This document shows positions 1-8,640 of a DNA stretch of 64,000 nucleotides, one piece after another. The notes under the pieces are model-generated. The model was not told the DNA's origin, searched no databases, and saw only the letters and a list, made by a program, of their open reading frames with translations. Source of the stretch: Rhizobium sp. RU36D (lineage in GTDB: Bacteria; Pseudomonadota; Alphaproteobacteria; Rhizobiales; Rhizobiaceae); contig NZ_FWXU01000003.1 in NCBI RefSeq assembly GCF_900176345.1, positions 124,001 to 188,000 of the forward strand, written 5' to 3'. Each line of letters starts with the position of its first letter. The first letter of the stretch is position 1. The position numbers were made by a program, and so were the translations under genes.

Positions 1-1074
1 GGAGTACTGGAAGACTTCCGGCACCGACAGGACACGGTTCTTGCCGTGAAAGTCTTTGATGGTGAAGCCGCCGATCCGGATCGGATAACGCGCATCGACG
101 GAATCGCGCAACGTGATCTTGCCGGCATCGAGACCCATGGCGAGCGAGAAGGACTTGAAGGTCGAGCCCATCTCGAACGTGCCGTTCGACATCCGGTTCA
201 GCCAACCTTCCTTGCTACCCTCAGCCGGATTGTTGGGATCGAAATCCGGCAAGGACGACATGCCGAGGATTTCGCCGGTATGGGCATTGATCACGACCGC
301 ACCGGCACCCAGAGCCTGGAACTTGACGACGGCATCCGCCAGCACGTCCCGGACAATATTCTGAACGCGCAGATCGATCGAAAGCTTGACCGGTTCCAGC
401 GGTGCGTCGCTGGTCATGCCGACAGCCAAGAGGTCTGCAAGACCCTGGTTGTCGATGTATTTCTCCATGCCCGACATGCCGTGGTTGTCGATATTGACAT
501 AGCCGACGATATGCGAGGCGGTCGAACCGCCGGGATAGAAGCGCCGCTTCTCCGGCCGGAAACCTATGCCGGGAATGCCGAGCGCCAGGATCTGGCTCTG
601 CTGCTTCGGCGTCAACTGCCGGCGCAGCCACTGGAAATGAGACTTGGAGGAGAGCTTCTTGTAGGTGCCCTTGATGTCGAGATCAGTTAGAACGGTCGCG
701 AGCTTTTCCACCGCCTCATCCGGATCGACGACGCGATGCGGCTCGGCAAACAGCGACACGGTGCGGATATCGGTCGCCAGCACCTCGCCGTTACGATCGA
801 GGATGTCCGGACGCGATGCCATCAGCCGGTCTGCCGGCAGGATGCTGGATGTCGTTTCCGGCTGCGCGAAACCGTATTGAACCAGACGACCGCCGATCAC
901 TGAATAGGCGACCGCGAAGCCCGCAATCATCAGGCCGACGCGTTTGCGGGCCAGGCCCGCCTTGCGCTTGCCGGTGCCTTCAAACGTCGTGCCCGAGGCA
1001 AAGCCGCCACGATTGCCGTTGGCGGAAAAGTGGGCCTGGCTCTTCAGAAGCATCAAACGGGAGAGAAATGACAT
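1..1074 (-). CDS. ftsI: Peptidoglycan D,D-transpeptidase FtsI (PBP3), 3' end cut by window
   Basis: Septal class B penicillin-binding protein that cross-links peptidoglycan at the division site in the inner membrane. The first 358 codons are present; the C-terminal half of the transpeptidase domain, with the SxN and KTG motifs, lies outside the window. A basic N-terminus is followed by one membrane anchor (about residues 44-65), then the PBP dimerisation domain, then the start of the transpeptidase domain with the catalytic STFK motif, nucleophile Ser304 (codon 163-165). The ATG at 1072-1074 overlaps the ftsL stop by one base (TGATG), indicating translational coupling in the dcw operon. The family and position after mraZ-rsmH-ftsL leave little doubt. 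Confidence 0.96.
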   Translation of the reverse strand, partial: MSFLSRLMLLKSQAHFSANGNRGGFASGTTFEGTGKRKAGLARKRVGLMIAGFAVAYSVIGGRLVQYGFAQPETTSSILPADRLMASRPDILDRNGEVLATDIRTVSLFAEPHRVVDPDEAVEKLATVLTDLDIKGTYKKLSSKSHFQWLRRQLTPKQQSQILALGIPGIGFRPEKRRFYPGGSTASHIVGYVNIDNHGMSGMEKYIDNQGLADLLAVGMTSDAPLEPVKLSIDLRVQNIVRDVLADAVVKFQALGAGAVVINAHTGEILGMSSLPDFDPNNPAEGSKEGWLNRMSNGTFEMGSTFKSFSLAMGLDAGKITLRDSVDARYPIRIGGFTIKDFHGKNRVLSVPEVFQYS

Positions 1075-1466
1075 CAGCGGTCCACCGATCCTGTCTCTAT
1101 ATCATCCGTGTCGGGCTCCCCCTCCGACGTCGGCGCGAATTGCGATATGGCTTTGGCGATGTCGTCAGGCGGCAATTGCGCACGCGGCATCGGCAATTCC
1201 GTCGAACGAGCCAGTTGCGTCGGCTGGGTCGGCTCCAGCTTCAACTCGTTGCTGTAGACGGCAATGAGCCGCTCCAGCCGGTTCGGCTGGGACAAGAGCG
1301 CCCAGTCGGCCTTCAGCAGGTCGATGGTGTCCTTCTCCAAGCGGATTTCCGCCTCGAGCCGGCGCACCTCTTCCAGCTTTTCCTCGGCATGGTGCTTGAT
1401 CTGATAGGTCACCGTGGCGGCGGCCACCATGGCCCCAACCATGATGGCGTCGAAGGTTCTAAACAT
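1074..1466 (-). CDS. ftsL: Cell division protein FtsL
   Basis: A 130-residue bitopic protein with a short N-terminus, one hydrophobic segment (about residues 6-22) and then a coiled-coil-like stretch rich in Glu, Leu and Arg (about 24-60). FtsL normally joins FtsB and FtsQ in the periplasm to activate FtsWI. Sequence conservation in this family is poor, so the call rests on size, topology and position between rsmH and ftsI. It overlaps the end of rsmH by 8 bases and touches ftsI by one base. The acidic, proline-rich C-terminal tail is typical of rhizobial versions as far as I know. Confidence 0.85.
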   Translation of the reverse strand: MFRTFDAIMVGAMVAAATVTYQIKHHAEEKLEEVRRLEAEIRLEKDTIDLLKADWALLSQPNRLERLIAVYSNELKLEPTQPTQLARSTELPMPRAQLPPDDIAKAISQFAPTSEGEPDTDDIETGSVDR

Positions 1467-2493
1467 GGTCTCCTCCGATACGGTCGAGACTGGCTAGGTC
1501 AGGCAAATCGAAAATGGAAAAATCGGGCTTTTCGGCCGGGGCTTCGGTGCGCATCCCGACCCTCAGCTTGGCCGAGCGGGCGCGCGGATTGGCCTCGGCT
1601 TCCGCCTCAGTCGCGGCCACCATGCCCTTGCCGACGGGCAGAAAGGTCGCGGCCTTTTCGACCACCATCGGCAGATGTCGCGAACCGGAGGCCTTGCCGG
1701 AGCGCTCGGAAAAGAACTTCTTGACGATGCGATCTTCAAGGGAATGGAAGGTCACGACGACAAGCCGCCCTCCCGGCTTCAGCGCCTGCTCTGCCGCAAA
1801 CAGGCTGGCAGCTAGCTGGCCGAGCTCGTCATTCACGAAGATGCGCAAAGCCTGGAAGACGCGCGTGGCGGGATGGATCTTGTCCTTTGCCTTGCGCGGA
1901 TTGACCGTCTCGATCAGGTTCGCGAGATCGCGGGTGGTCGCAAATGGCTCGGTTGCCCGGCGCTTCTCAATGGCGCGCGCAATACGGCCCGCATGCTTCT
2001 CTTCGCCCAGGAAGCCGAAGATGCGGATGAGGTCGGAAACCTTCAACCGGTTGACGACATCGGCCGCAGATACGCCCGCACCCGACATGCGCATGTCGAG
2101 CGGTCCGTTGCGCTGGAATGAAAAGCCGCGTTCGGCCTCGTCGATCTGCATCGAGGACACGCCGATATCGAGCACGACGCCATCAAGGCCGTCCTCCGGC
2201 GCGAAGTCGGCAAGCCTGGAAAATTCGGTGTGATGAAGGGAAAGCCGGCCACCATAATTGGCAACCAGCGACTGCCCGCCGGCGATCGCATTGGGGTCCC
2301 GGTCCAGCGCGATCACGCTGGCACCTCGGTCGAGGATGGCAGAGCTGTAGCCGCCAGCGCCGAACGTGCCGTCCAGCACGATCTTGCCAGGCTCCACCGC
2401 CAATGCCTCGACAACCTCTGAGAGGAGGACCGGAATGTGACGAACCGGTCCGCCACCGGCATCAGTAGAACCTCCGCCAGGATTCGCCGCCAT
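1459..2493 (-). CDS. rsmH: 16S rRNA (cytosine(1402)-N(4))-methyltransferase RsmH (MraW)
   Basis: S-adenosylmethionine-dependent enzyme that N4-methylates C1402 in the decoding centre of 16S rRNA. The 344-residue product has the expected PVRHIPVLL start region, the SAM-binding [10 protein letters not shown] motif near residue 40, and [11 protein letters not shown] toward the C-terminus, all family hallmarks. The reading frame stays open upstream through mraZ in another frame, but the ATG at 2491-2493 matches the usual start and lies 14 bases after the mraZ stop. It is the second gene of the dcw operon. Confidence 0.96.
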   Translation of the reverse strand: MAANPGGGSTDAGGGPVRHIPVLLSEVVEALAVEPGKIVLDGTFGAGGYSSAILDRGASVIALDRDPNAIAGGQSLVANYGGRLSLHHTEFSRLADFAPEDGLDGVVLDIGVSSMQIDEAERGFSFQRNGPLDMRMSGAGVSAADVVNRLKVSDLIRIFGFLGEEKHAGRIARAIEKRRATEPFATTRDLANLIETVNPRKAKDKIHPATRVFQALRIFVNDELGQLAASLFAAEQALKPGGRLVVVTFHSLEDRIVKKFFSERSGKASGSRHLPMVVEKAATFLPVGKGMVAATEAEAEANPRARSAKLRVGMRTEAPAEKPDFSIFDLPDLASLDRIGGDHV

Positions 2494-2507
2494 TCCGTTT
2501 CCCCGTC

Positions 2508-2948
2508 TCAATTGGAACGCAGGCCCCGCAGCCGGCGCTCCTCTCTTGCCGCCGCCTGCGCCTCGTGGAACGCCTGCGGCTGCCAAAGCTGAAAATGATC
2601 GGACCGCCCGACAAAGGCGACTTCCGATGTGATGCCCGTGAAGTCGCGGATGAAATCCGTGACCATCAGACGCCCTTCGGCATCGAGCTTCATGAAGACC
2701 CCGCCACCGTGAACCAGCAGCGACATCTCGTTCGCCAGGGGCGAAAACGGATCCTCCTGCCCGATCTGGCGCTCGTAGCGCTCCAGAAGATCGGGGCCAC
2801 CCACCGTAATGGCCGGAAACACGAAATCCTGGATGCAATAGAGCTCCTGGATATCGCGCTGCGCCAAGACCGCACGGAAGGGCGCTGGGACGGAGACCCG
2901 GCCCTTGGAATCGATCCTGTTCGTTGCGTTGGACAGGAAGCGGTTCAT
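2508..2948 (-). CDS. mraZ: Transcriptional regulator MraZ
   Basis: First gene of the division and cell-wall cluster. MraZ is a ring-forming AbrB-fold DNA-binding protein that represses its own promoter in E. coli. The 146-residue product shows both SpoVT-AbrB repeats, with the DSKGRVSVP and [10 protein letters not shown] motifs (about residues 13-21 and 86-95). The ATG at 2946-2948 is followed by the family-typical MNRFLSN start. Four TGGGN repeats spaced every 10 bp lie 165-199 bases upstream and are the likely autoregulatory site. Confidence 0.95.
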   Translation of the reverse strand: MNRFLSNATNRIDSKGRVSVPAPFRAVLAQRDIQELYCIQDFVFPAITVGGPDLLERYERQIGQEDPFSPLANEMSLLVHGGGVFMKLDAEGRLMVTDFIRDFTGITSEVAFVGRSDHFQLWQPQAFHEAQAAAREERRLRGLRSN

Positions 2949-3112
2949 GACGCCTTACCGCCGCTCCTCCTGGAAAGGGATGCGTGAGGCACCCCCGGAA
3001 ACCCGAATACACGTGCATTGCGGCCGACATTGCCGGGCGATCAGCAACAGGGGCTGAACACCGTCCAATCTCGAAATTTGGAGCCTTCATCGGCTCTCCG
3101 ACAATACGCATT

Positions 3113-3147
3113 TGGGATACCATGGGACAGCATGGGCGTCAATGGGA
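3113..3147. promoter_or_regulatory. Candidate MraZ-binding repeats (4 x TGGGN, 10-bp period)
   Basis: TGGGA, TGGGA, TGGGC and TGGGA start at 3113, 3123, 3133 and 3143, each separated by exactly 5 bases, so all lie on one helix face. MraZ of E. coli is known to bind TGGGN direct repeats with 5-base spacers ahead of mraZ. The motif reads TGGGN on the plus strand, opposite to mraZ transcription. Location and spacing support an autoregulatory operator; binding is inferred. Confidence 0.8.
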
Positions 3148-3199
3148 CGGGACCCCCTCGGGAGGTCGCCGACCCTCAATCCTTTCTAACCGGTTAAGC

Positions 3200-3214
3200 T
3201 TAACGAAACGTTAG
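3200..3214. promoter_or_regulatory. CtrA-like site TTAA-N7-TTAG
   Basis: TTAA, 7 bases, then TTAG at 3200-3214, one mismatch from the CtrA consensus TTAA-N7-TTAA of alphaproteobacteria. It lies about 250 bases upstream of mraZ. Such short sites arise by chance, so this is only a candidate. Confidence 0.3.
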
Positions 3215-3291
3215 GATGCCATTGAAAAGACAGCCGGAAACGGGCCTGTTGCGCTCCCCGCCAGGGCACAACCGGAATGATTTTTCTTAAG

Positions 3292-3311
3292 TTTTTCAAT
3301 GGATTGAAAAA
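3292..3311. repeat. AT-rich perfect palindrome downstream of rnpB
   Basis: TTTTTCAAT, a 2-base spacer, then ATTGAAAAA. It sits about 45 bases beyond the rnpB 3' end and ahead of the mraZ promoter region. It could be a weak bidirectional terminator or a protein site; the 2-base loop is too tight for a usual terminator hairpin unless the stem frays. Confidence 0.45.
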
Positions 3312-3355
3312 ATATGGCGGAATCGCTTCCTGATCCGCTTCAAGCTTTGGGTGAA

Positions 3356-3788
3356 AACGCCAGTCGGCCTGTAAGCCGGGTTCTGTATGGCCCCGGTTTC
3401 CCGGAACGTGGCAGCCATTCCTCTGGGACAGCGCTTGCGCACTGCCTCTCGCAACCCACCCGGATGACTGGCCCGGAAACAGGCTGTAGCCCCGCTTGCG
3501 CGCGGCCCGCATCATCCCTATTCGGTCTTGCTCCCGGTGGGGTTTACCATGCCGGTCCTGTTGCCAGGTCCGCGGTGGGCTCTTACCCCACCCTTTCACC
3601 CTTACCCCGCCGCCTCTCCCGCTCTCGGTGAGCAGGACAGAAGGCGGGGCGGTCTTCTCTCTGTGGCACTTTCCCTGAGGTCGCCCTCGCCGGACGTTAT
3701 CCGGCACCGTGTTTCCGTGGAGCCCGGACTTTCCTCACCCCATCGCCTTTCGGCATTGATGAAGCGCGGCTGCCCGGCCGACTGGCAG
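3356..3788 (-). ncRNA. rnpB: RNase P RNA (bacterial type A)
   Basis: Catalytic RNA of ribonuclease P, which matures tRNA 5' ends. On the minus strand the 5' part (near 3786) and 3' part (near 3359) form a perfect 11-bp P1 helix: GCCAGTCGGCC at 3776-3786 read in reverse complement pairs with its partner at 3359-3369. Conserved landmarks are the GAGGAAAGTCCGGGCTCC block near 3714-3736 and the ACAGAA-type J/P4 region near the 3' end (CAGAACCCGGCTTACAG, 3368-3384). Length of about 430 nt fits alphaproteobacteria. Exact ends are uncertain by a few bases. Confidence 0.96.
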
Positions 3789-3844
3789 GGGCTCAATAGC
3801 CGAGACGGCGGGTGAAAGCCATCAAAATATCGGAGGACCCGAAC

Positions 3845-5038
3845 TCAGTGGAATATCGGTTGGAAATCAACGCCATAGTCCGGATCGTTGATTCGCCCTG
3901 CCAGAAGCACTTCCGCGCCCAGGCGCCCGATTTCATCGGAACTCTTGGCCGCCGCGCCGCAGCCACCCGTGACGGTCGCGATACGGCTGCTGCCGGGCGC
4001 AAAACCGATGGCCGGATAGCCCGTCGGCGTGAAGCTCGTCACGCAGGCCGACATGCTCGGCTCGGTGTTTGCAAGGCTCGGGATCAGTTGATCGATGATC
4101 CGCTTCAAATGCTTGCGCGTGCTTTCGCGGCCACCGCTTCGAAACCAGGCCCGGATGTCAGGCTCGTTGGTCAATTGCAGATCATCGGGATCGCCGCCGA
4201 TCTTCAGATAGGTCTTGCCGTCGGGGTAACGCACCGGCGGCAGCAGATAGATGTGGTCGGTGGGATTATCAGGCTGATGGATGAGCGACGGCATGCCGGC
4301 GTAACGGCCGAGCTCATGCTCTGGAATTTCGAAGAAAGCCACGGTGCGGGCAAAGACCTTGAGATCGATCTGACGCGGCATAAGGCCTTCGGCAATCGAA
4401 AAGCCACCGGCGGCAACCAGCACCTTGTCGGCCTCGTAGCGCCCGCCGACATCGGTCTCCACCACAACGCCACTCCCCTCTTCCCGTACGGAAACGACCG
4501 TCTCCGCAATCAGCGTCGCACCGGCCTTCTTCGCCAGGATCGACTGTGCCTCGACCAGCCGACGCGGGTTGACATAGCCGGCATCGCGGGCCTGAAACAC
4601 GCCTTCGCAGCCGTGTCCGAAATCGAAATAGTCAAACCGGTTCGACAACTGTCCCGCGTCTAACAATTCGGTCTTGACGGACAGTCGCCCAGCGGCCTCC
4701 AGGATGTTGCCGACATAGGGATCGGAACCGCCCTGCCGCGGACCGACCATCAGGCACCCGGCCTCATGGTAAAACTTGACGCCACTCTCCCGCTCGATCT
4801 CGTCATAGCGGGCGATCGCGCGGTTCGCGAGAAGCGCCCAGACCGGATTGGGATCGATCGTCCGGGTGATGCGCGCCTCGTCGTAATGGCTGGCAAACAC
4901 CCCGCCATGACGCGGGATATCGGCGGGTTCGTCGGGACCGATGAGCGCAACGCCGTCGCTGCCTTGGGCAAGGTAGCGTGCGGCCGCTGCCCCCATCATG
5001 CCCCGTCCGATAACGATATATTTGAAACGACCCGCCAT
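3845..5038 (-). CDS. FAD-dependent oxidoreductase, DAO / sarcosine oxidase-like family
   Basis: A 397-residue flavoprotein of the D-amino-acid oxidase superfamily. The N-terminus has the dinucleotide-binding strand YIVIGRGMMGAAAARYL (GxGxxG near residue 12), and the C-terminal half has the family-style SFTPTGYPAIGFAP and TGGCGAAAKSSDEIG segments that close over FAD. Closest named relatives are N-methyltryptophan / sarcosine oxidases (SolA type), which oxidise secondary or tertiary amines, but the substrate cannot be read from the sequence. ATG at 5036-5038 follows a GGAG. It stands alone between rnpB and a lytic transglycosylase. Confidence 0.88.
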   Translation of the reverse strand: MAGRFKYIVIGRGMMGAAAARYLAQGSDGVALIGPDEPADIPRHGGVFASHYDEARITRTIDPNPVWALLANRAIARYDEIERESGVKFYHEAGCLMVGPRQGGSDPYVGNILEAAGRLSVKTELLDAGQLSNRFDYFDFGHGCEGVFQARDAGYVNPRRLVEAQSILAKKAGATLIAETVVSVREEGSGVVVETDVGGRYEADKVLVAAGGFSIAEGLMPRQIDLKVFARTVAFFEIPEHELGRYAGMPSLIHQPDNPTDHIYLLPPVRYPDGKTYLKIGGDPDDLQLTNEPDIRAWFRSGGRESTRKHLKRIIDQLIPSLANTEPSMSACVTSFTPTGYPAIGFAPGSSRIATVTGGCGAAAKSSDEIGRLGAEVLLAGRINDPDYGVDFQPIFH

Positions 5039-5146
5039 GCGCCACGGCTCCAGAAAATTGACAAATTTCGATTCTGAAACCGGAGCTTATACGGAGAGTT
5101 GGAATCAAAACCAGAGCCAAGCCGTCGCAGGCTTCATACGCAACAT

Positions 5147-5176
5147 CAAAAGGCGACCCAGCAGACCGGATCGCCT
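5147..5176 (-). terminator. Probable terminator of the 5194-5718 gene
   Basis: On the minus strand AGGCGATCC, a 7-base loop and GGGTCGCCT form a stem followed by TTTTG. It starts 18 bases after the stop codon of the lytic transglycosylase gene. Confidence 0.7.
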
Positions 5177-5193
5177 TTCAAGTGACACGGGCG

Positions 5194-5718
5194 TCAGTTG
5201 ATCAGCGCCAGCACCTTGCCGCAATAGCGCTTGGAGATCGGGTTCATGCGCTTGGCGCCATGACCCGCATTGTATTTCAGGATCGTGCTGCAGGTCTCGC
5301 CACCGCCGAGCTGGTGCGCGGCCGCCAGGTACTTCATGCCGAAGCGGATATTGGTTTCAGGATCATACAGGCCCTTGGTGGAGCCGCCGTAGCCCATGGC
5401 GCGCGCCGTGGCCGGCTTGATCTGCATGAGCCCAACTTCGCCTGCCGCGCCCCGCGCCTTCGGATTGAAATTGCTTTCGATCCGCACCACCGCATGGGCA
5501 AGCGATACCGGCACACCATATGCCCGCGCATATTTGGAGATCAGTTTTCCATAGGGAGCCTTGGGAACCTCGGCATCCGAGGCTTTCTCCGTGCCGCTTT
5601 TCAAGGAGGCAAACAGGGGCTTGATCGTGATTGTCTCGCGCTCATTGGCCATCGCAGGGACGCAAAAAGACACAACGGCGGCAATGCATGCCGCAGCAGC
5701 AACAGATAGTCTCATCAT
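5194..5718 (-). CDS. Secreted lytic transglycosylase, SLT domain
   Basis: A 174-residue periplasmic enzyme predicted to cleave the MurNAc-GlcNAc bond with 1,6-anhydro formation. A signal peptide (residues 1-24, ending VPAMA) precedes an SLT/lysozyme-like domain (about 57-170). Catalytic Glu lies in VVRIESNFNPKA, followed by GEVGLMQIKPATARAMGY, the standard GLMQI motif, and LKYNAGHG. It is a compact single-domain form. A terminator follows it. Confidence 0.93.
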   Translation of the reverse strand: MMRLSVAAAACIAAVVSFCVPAMANERETITIKPLFASLKSGTEKASDAEVPKAPYGKLISKYARAYGVPVSLAHAVVRIESNFNPKARGAAGEVGLMQIKPATARAMGYGGSTKGLYDPETNIRFGMKYLAAAHQLGGGETCSTILKYNAGHGAKRMNPISKRYCGKVLALIN

Positions 5719-5764
5719 GTGGAAATTCAGTCTCCGAACCTAAAGTCCTGGCAACCCGCGCATA

Positions 5765-5932
5765 TTAGCGACATGGGCGTTTGCGGCAGTCGCCATCGAC
5801 GAACCGCAGCCAGGCCTTATCGTTGATATCGACGGTCGCAGGACAGGAGATTTTCTCAACGCCTTCCAGACCGCCATTCAGCAGGGAGGTTAAAGCGGCC
5901 CAATATGGATTTCCTGTGGCGGTGCAGCATTT
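5765..5932 (-). pseudogene. Possible gene remnant ending in a Cys-rich tail
   Basis: On the minus strand a 55-codon stretch from a TGA at 5933-5935 to a TAA at 5765-5767 has no ATG, GTG or TTG start, yet its residues look protein-like: five cysteines and a tail reading DKAWLRFVDGDCRKRP. It could be the 3' end of a small secreted protein whose 5' part is frameshifted or lost, or simply chance. I do not recognise a family. The rest of the 5719-5986 gap shows nothing. Confidence 0.3.
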
Positions 5933-5986
5933 TCACATCCGGCAGCGTATCCGGCCAGCGAATCGGCTGCCGGAAACGAATGTGGA

Positions 5987-6748
5987 TCAGCTGAATTTCG
6001 GCAGGGACGAAAGCAGCCGGTGCAGCGTGCCGATCGTCGACATATCGGCAATTCCGTCAACCCTTTCGGTCCGGAAATGCCGCTGGAAGGCGGCCACCAC
6101 GCCTTCCGTCCGGTCGTCGTATTCGCCAGTCACTTCAATGCCGTAGCCATAGAGCGACAACATAGACTGCAAGGCCTCGACCGGCTGCCCCACATCGCCC
6201 CGCTGGAAGAAGCGACCACCCTGCACCGGCAGCGGCTCGACCAGATGACCCACACCCGCCGCATGCAGCTTGGCCCAGGGAAACTTTTCACCCGGATCGA
6301 CCTTGCGAACCGGCGCGACATCCGAATGCGCCAGCACCCTTTCAGGGGCAATACCGAGCCGCCTGCCGCAGTCGAGACACAATTCGATGACCGCCTGGAT
6401 CTGGATATCGGGAAAATCCGGAAGCCCCGCGGGATGGCCGCCATTGGCAATCTCGATGCCGATCGAGCGGGAATTGATGTCCGTCTCCCCGGCCCAGACG
6501 CTCTTGCCCGCATGCCAGGCCCGGCGCTCCTCCGGAACCATCTGCACCACGCGCCCGTCTTCATGGACGAAGTAGTGGCACGAGACCTGGCTTTCGGGAT
6601 TGCAAAGCCATGCCAGCGCGCCAAGCTCGGTCGCCATTCCGGTATAATGCAACAGGATGATATCGGGCGCGCAGCCATCCGCACGCGCGCCGTGATTGGG
6701 AGACGGCAAGACGCTCGCTCCGCTGTAATCGGCCTTGAACAGGCTCAT
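5987..6748 (-). CDS. N-acetylmuramoyl-L-alanine amidase, AmpD/AmiD family, with C-terminal PG-binding domain
   Basis: A 253-residue zinc amidase that removes the stem peptide from muramic acid. Amidase_2 domain spans about residues 10-165, with zinc ligands visible as His34 (ILLHYTG), His141 (VLAHSDV) and Asp151 (KVDPG). A C-terminal peptidoglycan-binding domain (about 180-245) has the usual VEALQSMLSLYGY and VVAAFQRHFR segments. No signal peptide is evident, so it may act on recycled anhydro-muropeptides or be exported by another route. Its ATG overlaps the stop of the DjlA-like gene by 4 bases, marking an operon. Confidence 0.93.
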   Translation of the reverse strand: MSLFKADYSGASVLPSPNHGARADGCAPDIILLHYTGMATELGALAWLCNPESQVSCHYFVHEDGRVVQMVPEERRAWHAGKSVWAGETDINSRSIGIEIANGGHPAGLPDFPDIQIQAVIELCLDCGRRLGIAPERVLAHSDVAPVRKVDPGEKFPWAKLHAAGVGHLVEPLPVQGGRFFQRGDVGQPVEALQSMLSLYGYGIEVTGEYDDRTEGVVAAFQRHFRTERVDGIADMSTIGTLHRLLSSLPKFS

Positions 6749-7482
6749 GCTGCGCGGCGTTCTTTCTCGATCGCCGTGTAGGCGGCGTTCAGGGCCGCCA
6801 TGCGATGATGCGCCACCGCATGAAACTCGGCAGGCACTCCCCGGGCATGCAGGCGATCAGGGTGATGTTCGGCAGCGAGCGCGCGGTACCGCTTGCGGAT
6901 CGTTGCAAAGTCATCGGCCGGCGAGACGCCAAGAATGCCATAGGGATCGCCATCGGGGCGCAGATGCCGGTTGGCGATGCGTTCGAATCGCTCCTCGTCG
7001 ATGCCGAAGATCTCGGCGATGCGCGCCAGGAAATCGAGCTCCTTGGTGTGCAGCATGCCATCGGCCTTGGCGATGTGGAACAGACCGTCGATCACGTCCT
7101 GCAGAACGGGGCAGTCTCGCTCGCCGGACGAGCACATGCGCGCGATCTTTTCCGCATAGGCCTCATAACCCGCCACGTCCTGCCGGGCGAGATTGTAGAG
7201 GCGCGCGACATTCTTGGCTTCCTCAGGCGGAAAATCGAAGATCGTGCGGAAGGCATCGACCTCGGCATTGGTCACCACACCGTCAGCCTTGGCCATCTTG
7301 GCGGACAGCGCGATGATCGCGACGGAGAAGGACACCTTGCGGCGCGTTTCCGGATCGCCTTCGAACACCGTGCGCACGGCCTCGACCAGGCCGGACAGCA
7401 CGCTGCCTGCCGTGTCGCTGACTGCGCCAAGCAACCTGTCCCAGAGCGATGCTAATTGTTCACAGGCAAAATCGAATATCAT
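6745..7482 (-). CDS. DjlA-like protein: TerB domain plus J domain
   Basis: A 245-residue protein with a TerB-like all-alpha domain (about residues 40-150, including KMAKADGVVTNAEVDAF and HIAKADGMLHTKELDF) and a C-terminal J domain (about 175-240) with the HPD motif in AEHHPDRLHA, needed to stimulate DnaK. E. coli DjlA has the same order behind a membrane anchor; here no clear anchor is seen. I chose the ATG at 7480-7482; a GTG 81 bases upstream is possible but has no ribosome site. It overlaps the downstream amidase gene by 4 bases. Confidence 0.87.
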   Translation of the reverse strand: MIFDFACEQLASLWDRLLGAVSDTAGSVLSGLVEAVRTVFEGDPETRRKVSFSVAIIALSAKMAKADGVVTNAEVDAFRTIFDFPPEEAKNVARLYNLARQDVAGYEAYAEKIARMCSSGERDCPVLQDVIDGLFHIAKADGMLHTKELDFLARIAEIFGIDEERFERIANRHLRPDGDPYGILGVSPADDFATIRKRYRALAAEHHPDRLHARGVPAEFHAVAHHRMAALNAAYTAIEKERRAA

Positions 7483-7627
7483 GGTGCGAGCTTGGACATA
7501 TAATCGTTGAAATGCAAGAAGCGACGATGCCGCAACTGGATTAAACTTCGTCCATAATTGCACGGGCAGCGATTGCGGTTAAGAGACCGTTGCAACAGTT
7601 AATTTGATTGGATGATCAGGGGTATTC

Positions 7628-8548
7628 ATGCCAGAGGCGGCAGAAGAACCAGGATTGATCATGACCGCCTCCGACAGAACGCCTCGCCAGTCCCTCATCC
7701 TCGGCTATAGCCTCGGCCTGATCGGCGTCACCATCTTCGGCCTGACCCTGCCGATGACCCGCCTTGCGCTGACAGGCTTTTCGCCGCTGTTCATCACCTT
7801 CGGCCGCGCTGTCATGGCAGCCTGCATTGCCGGAACCGTGCTTATTCTTCTCGGCAAGCGCTGGCCCAAAGGCAGCTTCCTCACCATGCTCGGCGCGGGC
7901 TTCTGCCTCGTACTCGGCTTTCCGATTTTCACGTCAATCGCCATGCAGACCCTGCCTGCCAGCCATGGCGGCATCGTCCTGGCCATCCTGCCGCTGGTGA
8001 CATCCTTCTTCTCCGTCGTCATGACCGGAGAGCGACCGAGCCCGTTGTTCTGGCTCTGTGGCGTGGCCGGAGCGGCAATCGTCATCGGCTTCTCGCTCAG
8101 GCAAAGCGCCTTTCATCTTGCTGTCGGCGACCTGTGGCTGCTGGCCGCCGCGATCGTGACGGGATTGGGCTATGTCATCTCGGCCCGGCTGGCCAAGCAG
8201 CTCTCCGGATGGGAAGTCATGGCCTGGATCCTCGTTGTCATGCTGCCGATCACGCTGGTCGGCACGGTTCTCACCGCGTCCTCGGGCATTCATTCTCCCG
8301 GCTACGACGCCATCGGCGCGCTTGCCTATCAAGGCTCGTTTTCCATGTTCATCGGATTCGTGTTCTGGAATGCAGGCCTGTCGATCGGCGGAATTTCGCG
8401 CGTCGCGCAGGTGCAACTGTTCCAGACCTTCGTCACCCTTGCCTTCTCGGCACTACTTCTGGGCGAGCACATCGGCATTGAAACGATTATATTCGCGCTG
8501 GCCGTCGCATTGACTGTGTGGATGGGGCGAAAGGCCCGAATTTCTTGA
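7628..8548 (+). CDS. EamA-family (DMT) transporter
   Basis: A 306-residue inner-membrane protein made of ten hydrophobic segments in two tandem EamA repeats (about residues 25-155 and 165-300), the layout of drug/metabolite transporters such as RhaT, YdcZ and RarD relatives. The substrate is unknown. ATG 7628 has AGGGG eight bases upstream; ATG 7661 is an alternative that would drop an acidic 11-residue leader. It is divergent from the djlA-like operon. Confidence 0.88.
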   Translation: MPEAAEEPGLIMTASDRTPRQSLILGYSLGLIGVTIFGLTLPMTRLALTGFSPLFITFGRAVMAACIAGTVLILLGKRWPKGSFLTMLGAGFCLVLGFPIFTSIAMQTLPASHGGIVLAILPLVTSFFSVVMTGERPSPLFWLCGVAGAAIVIGFSLRQSAFHLAVGDLWLLAAAIVTGLGYVISARLAKQLSGWEVMAWILVVMLPITLVGTVLTASSGIHSPGYDAIGALAYQGSFSMFIGFVFWNAGLSIGGISRVAQVQLFQTFVTLAFSALLLGEHIGIETIIFALAVALTVWMGRKARIS

Positions 8549-8640
8549 TTTATTCACTTTACAGAGCCGCCGTTCCTGTCGCATCCATGCGTCCGGATTG
8601 CTTTCGAACATCGCGCTAGACCGGCGTTGAAGGAGGAATG

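Larger units (their letters stand above)
2949..3355. other. Intergenic control region between mraZ and rnpB
   Basis: About 400 bases without a convincing gene. It holds the mraZ promoter region with four TGGGN repeats (3113-3147), a CtrA-like half-site pair (3200-3214) and an AT-rich palindrome (3292-3311) just beyond the rnpB 3' end. Open frames crossing it are short and lack family resemblance. Confidence 0.7.

Noticed and set aside
1459..3123. One 554-codon minus-strand frame covering rsmH and mraZ
   Set aside because: The N-terminal 210 codons are mraZ read in another frame; true rsmH starts at 2493 with the family N-terminus.
3186..3815. Several open frames of 60-173 codons
   Set aside because: They lie over the RNase P RNA, whose P1 helix and conserved core explain the sequence.
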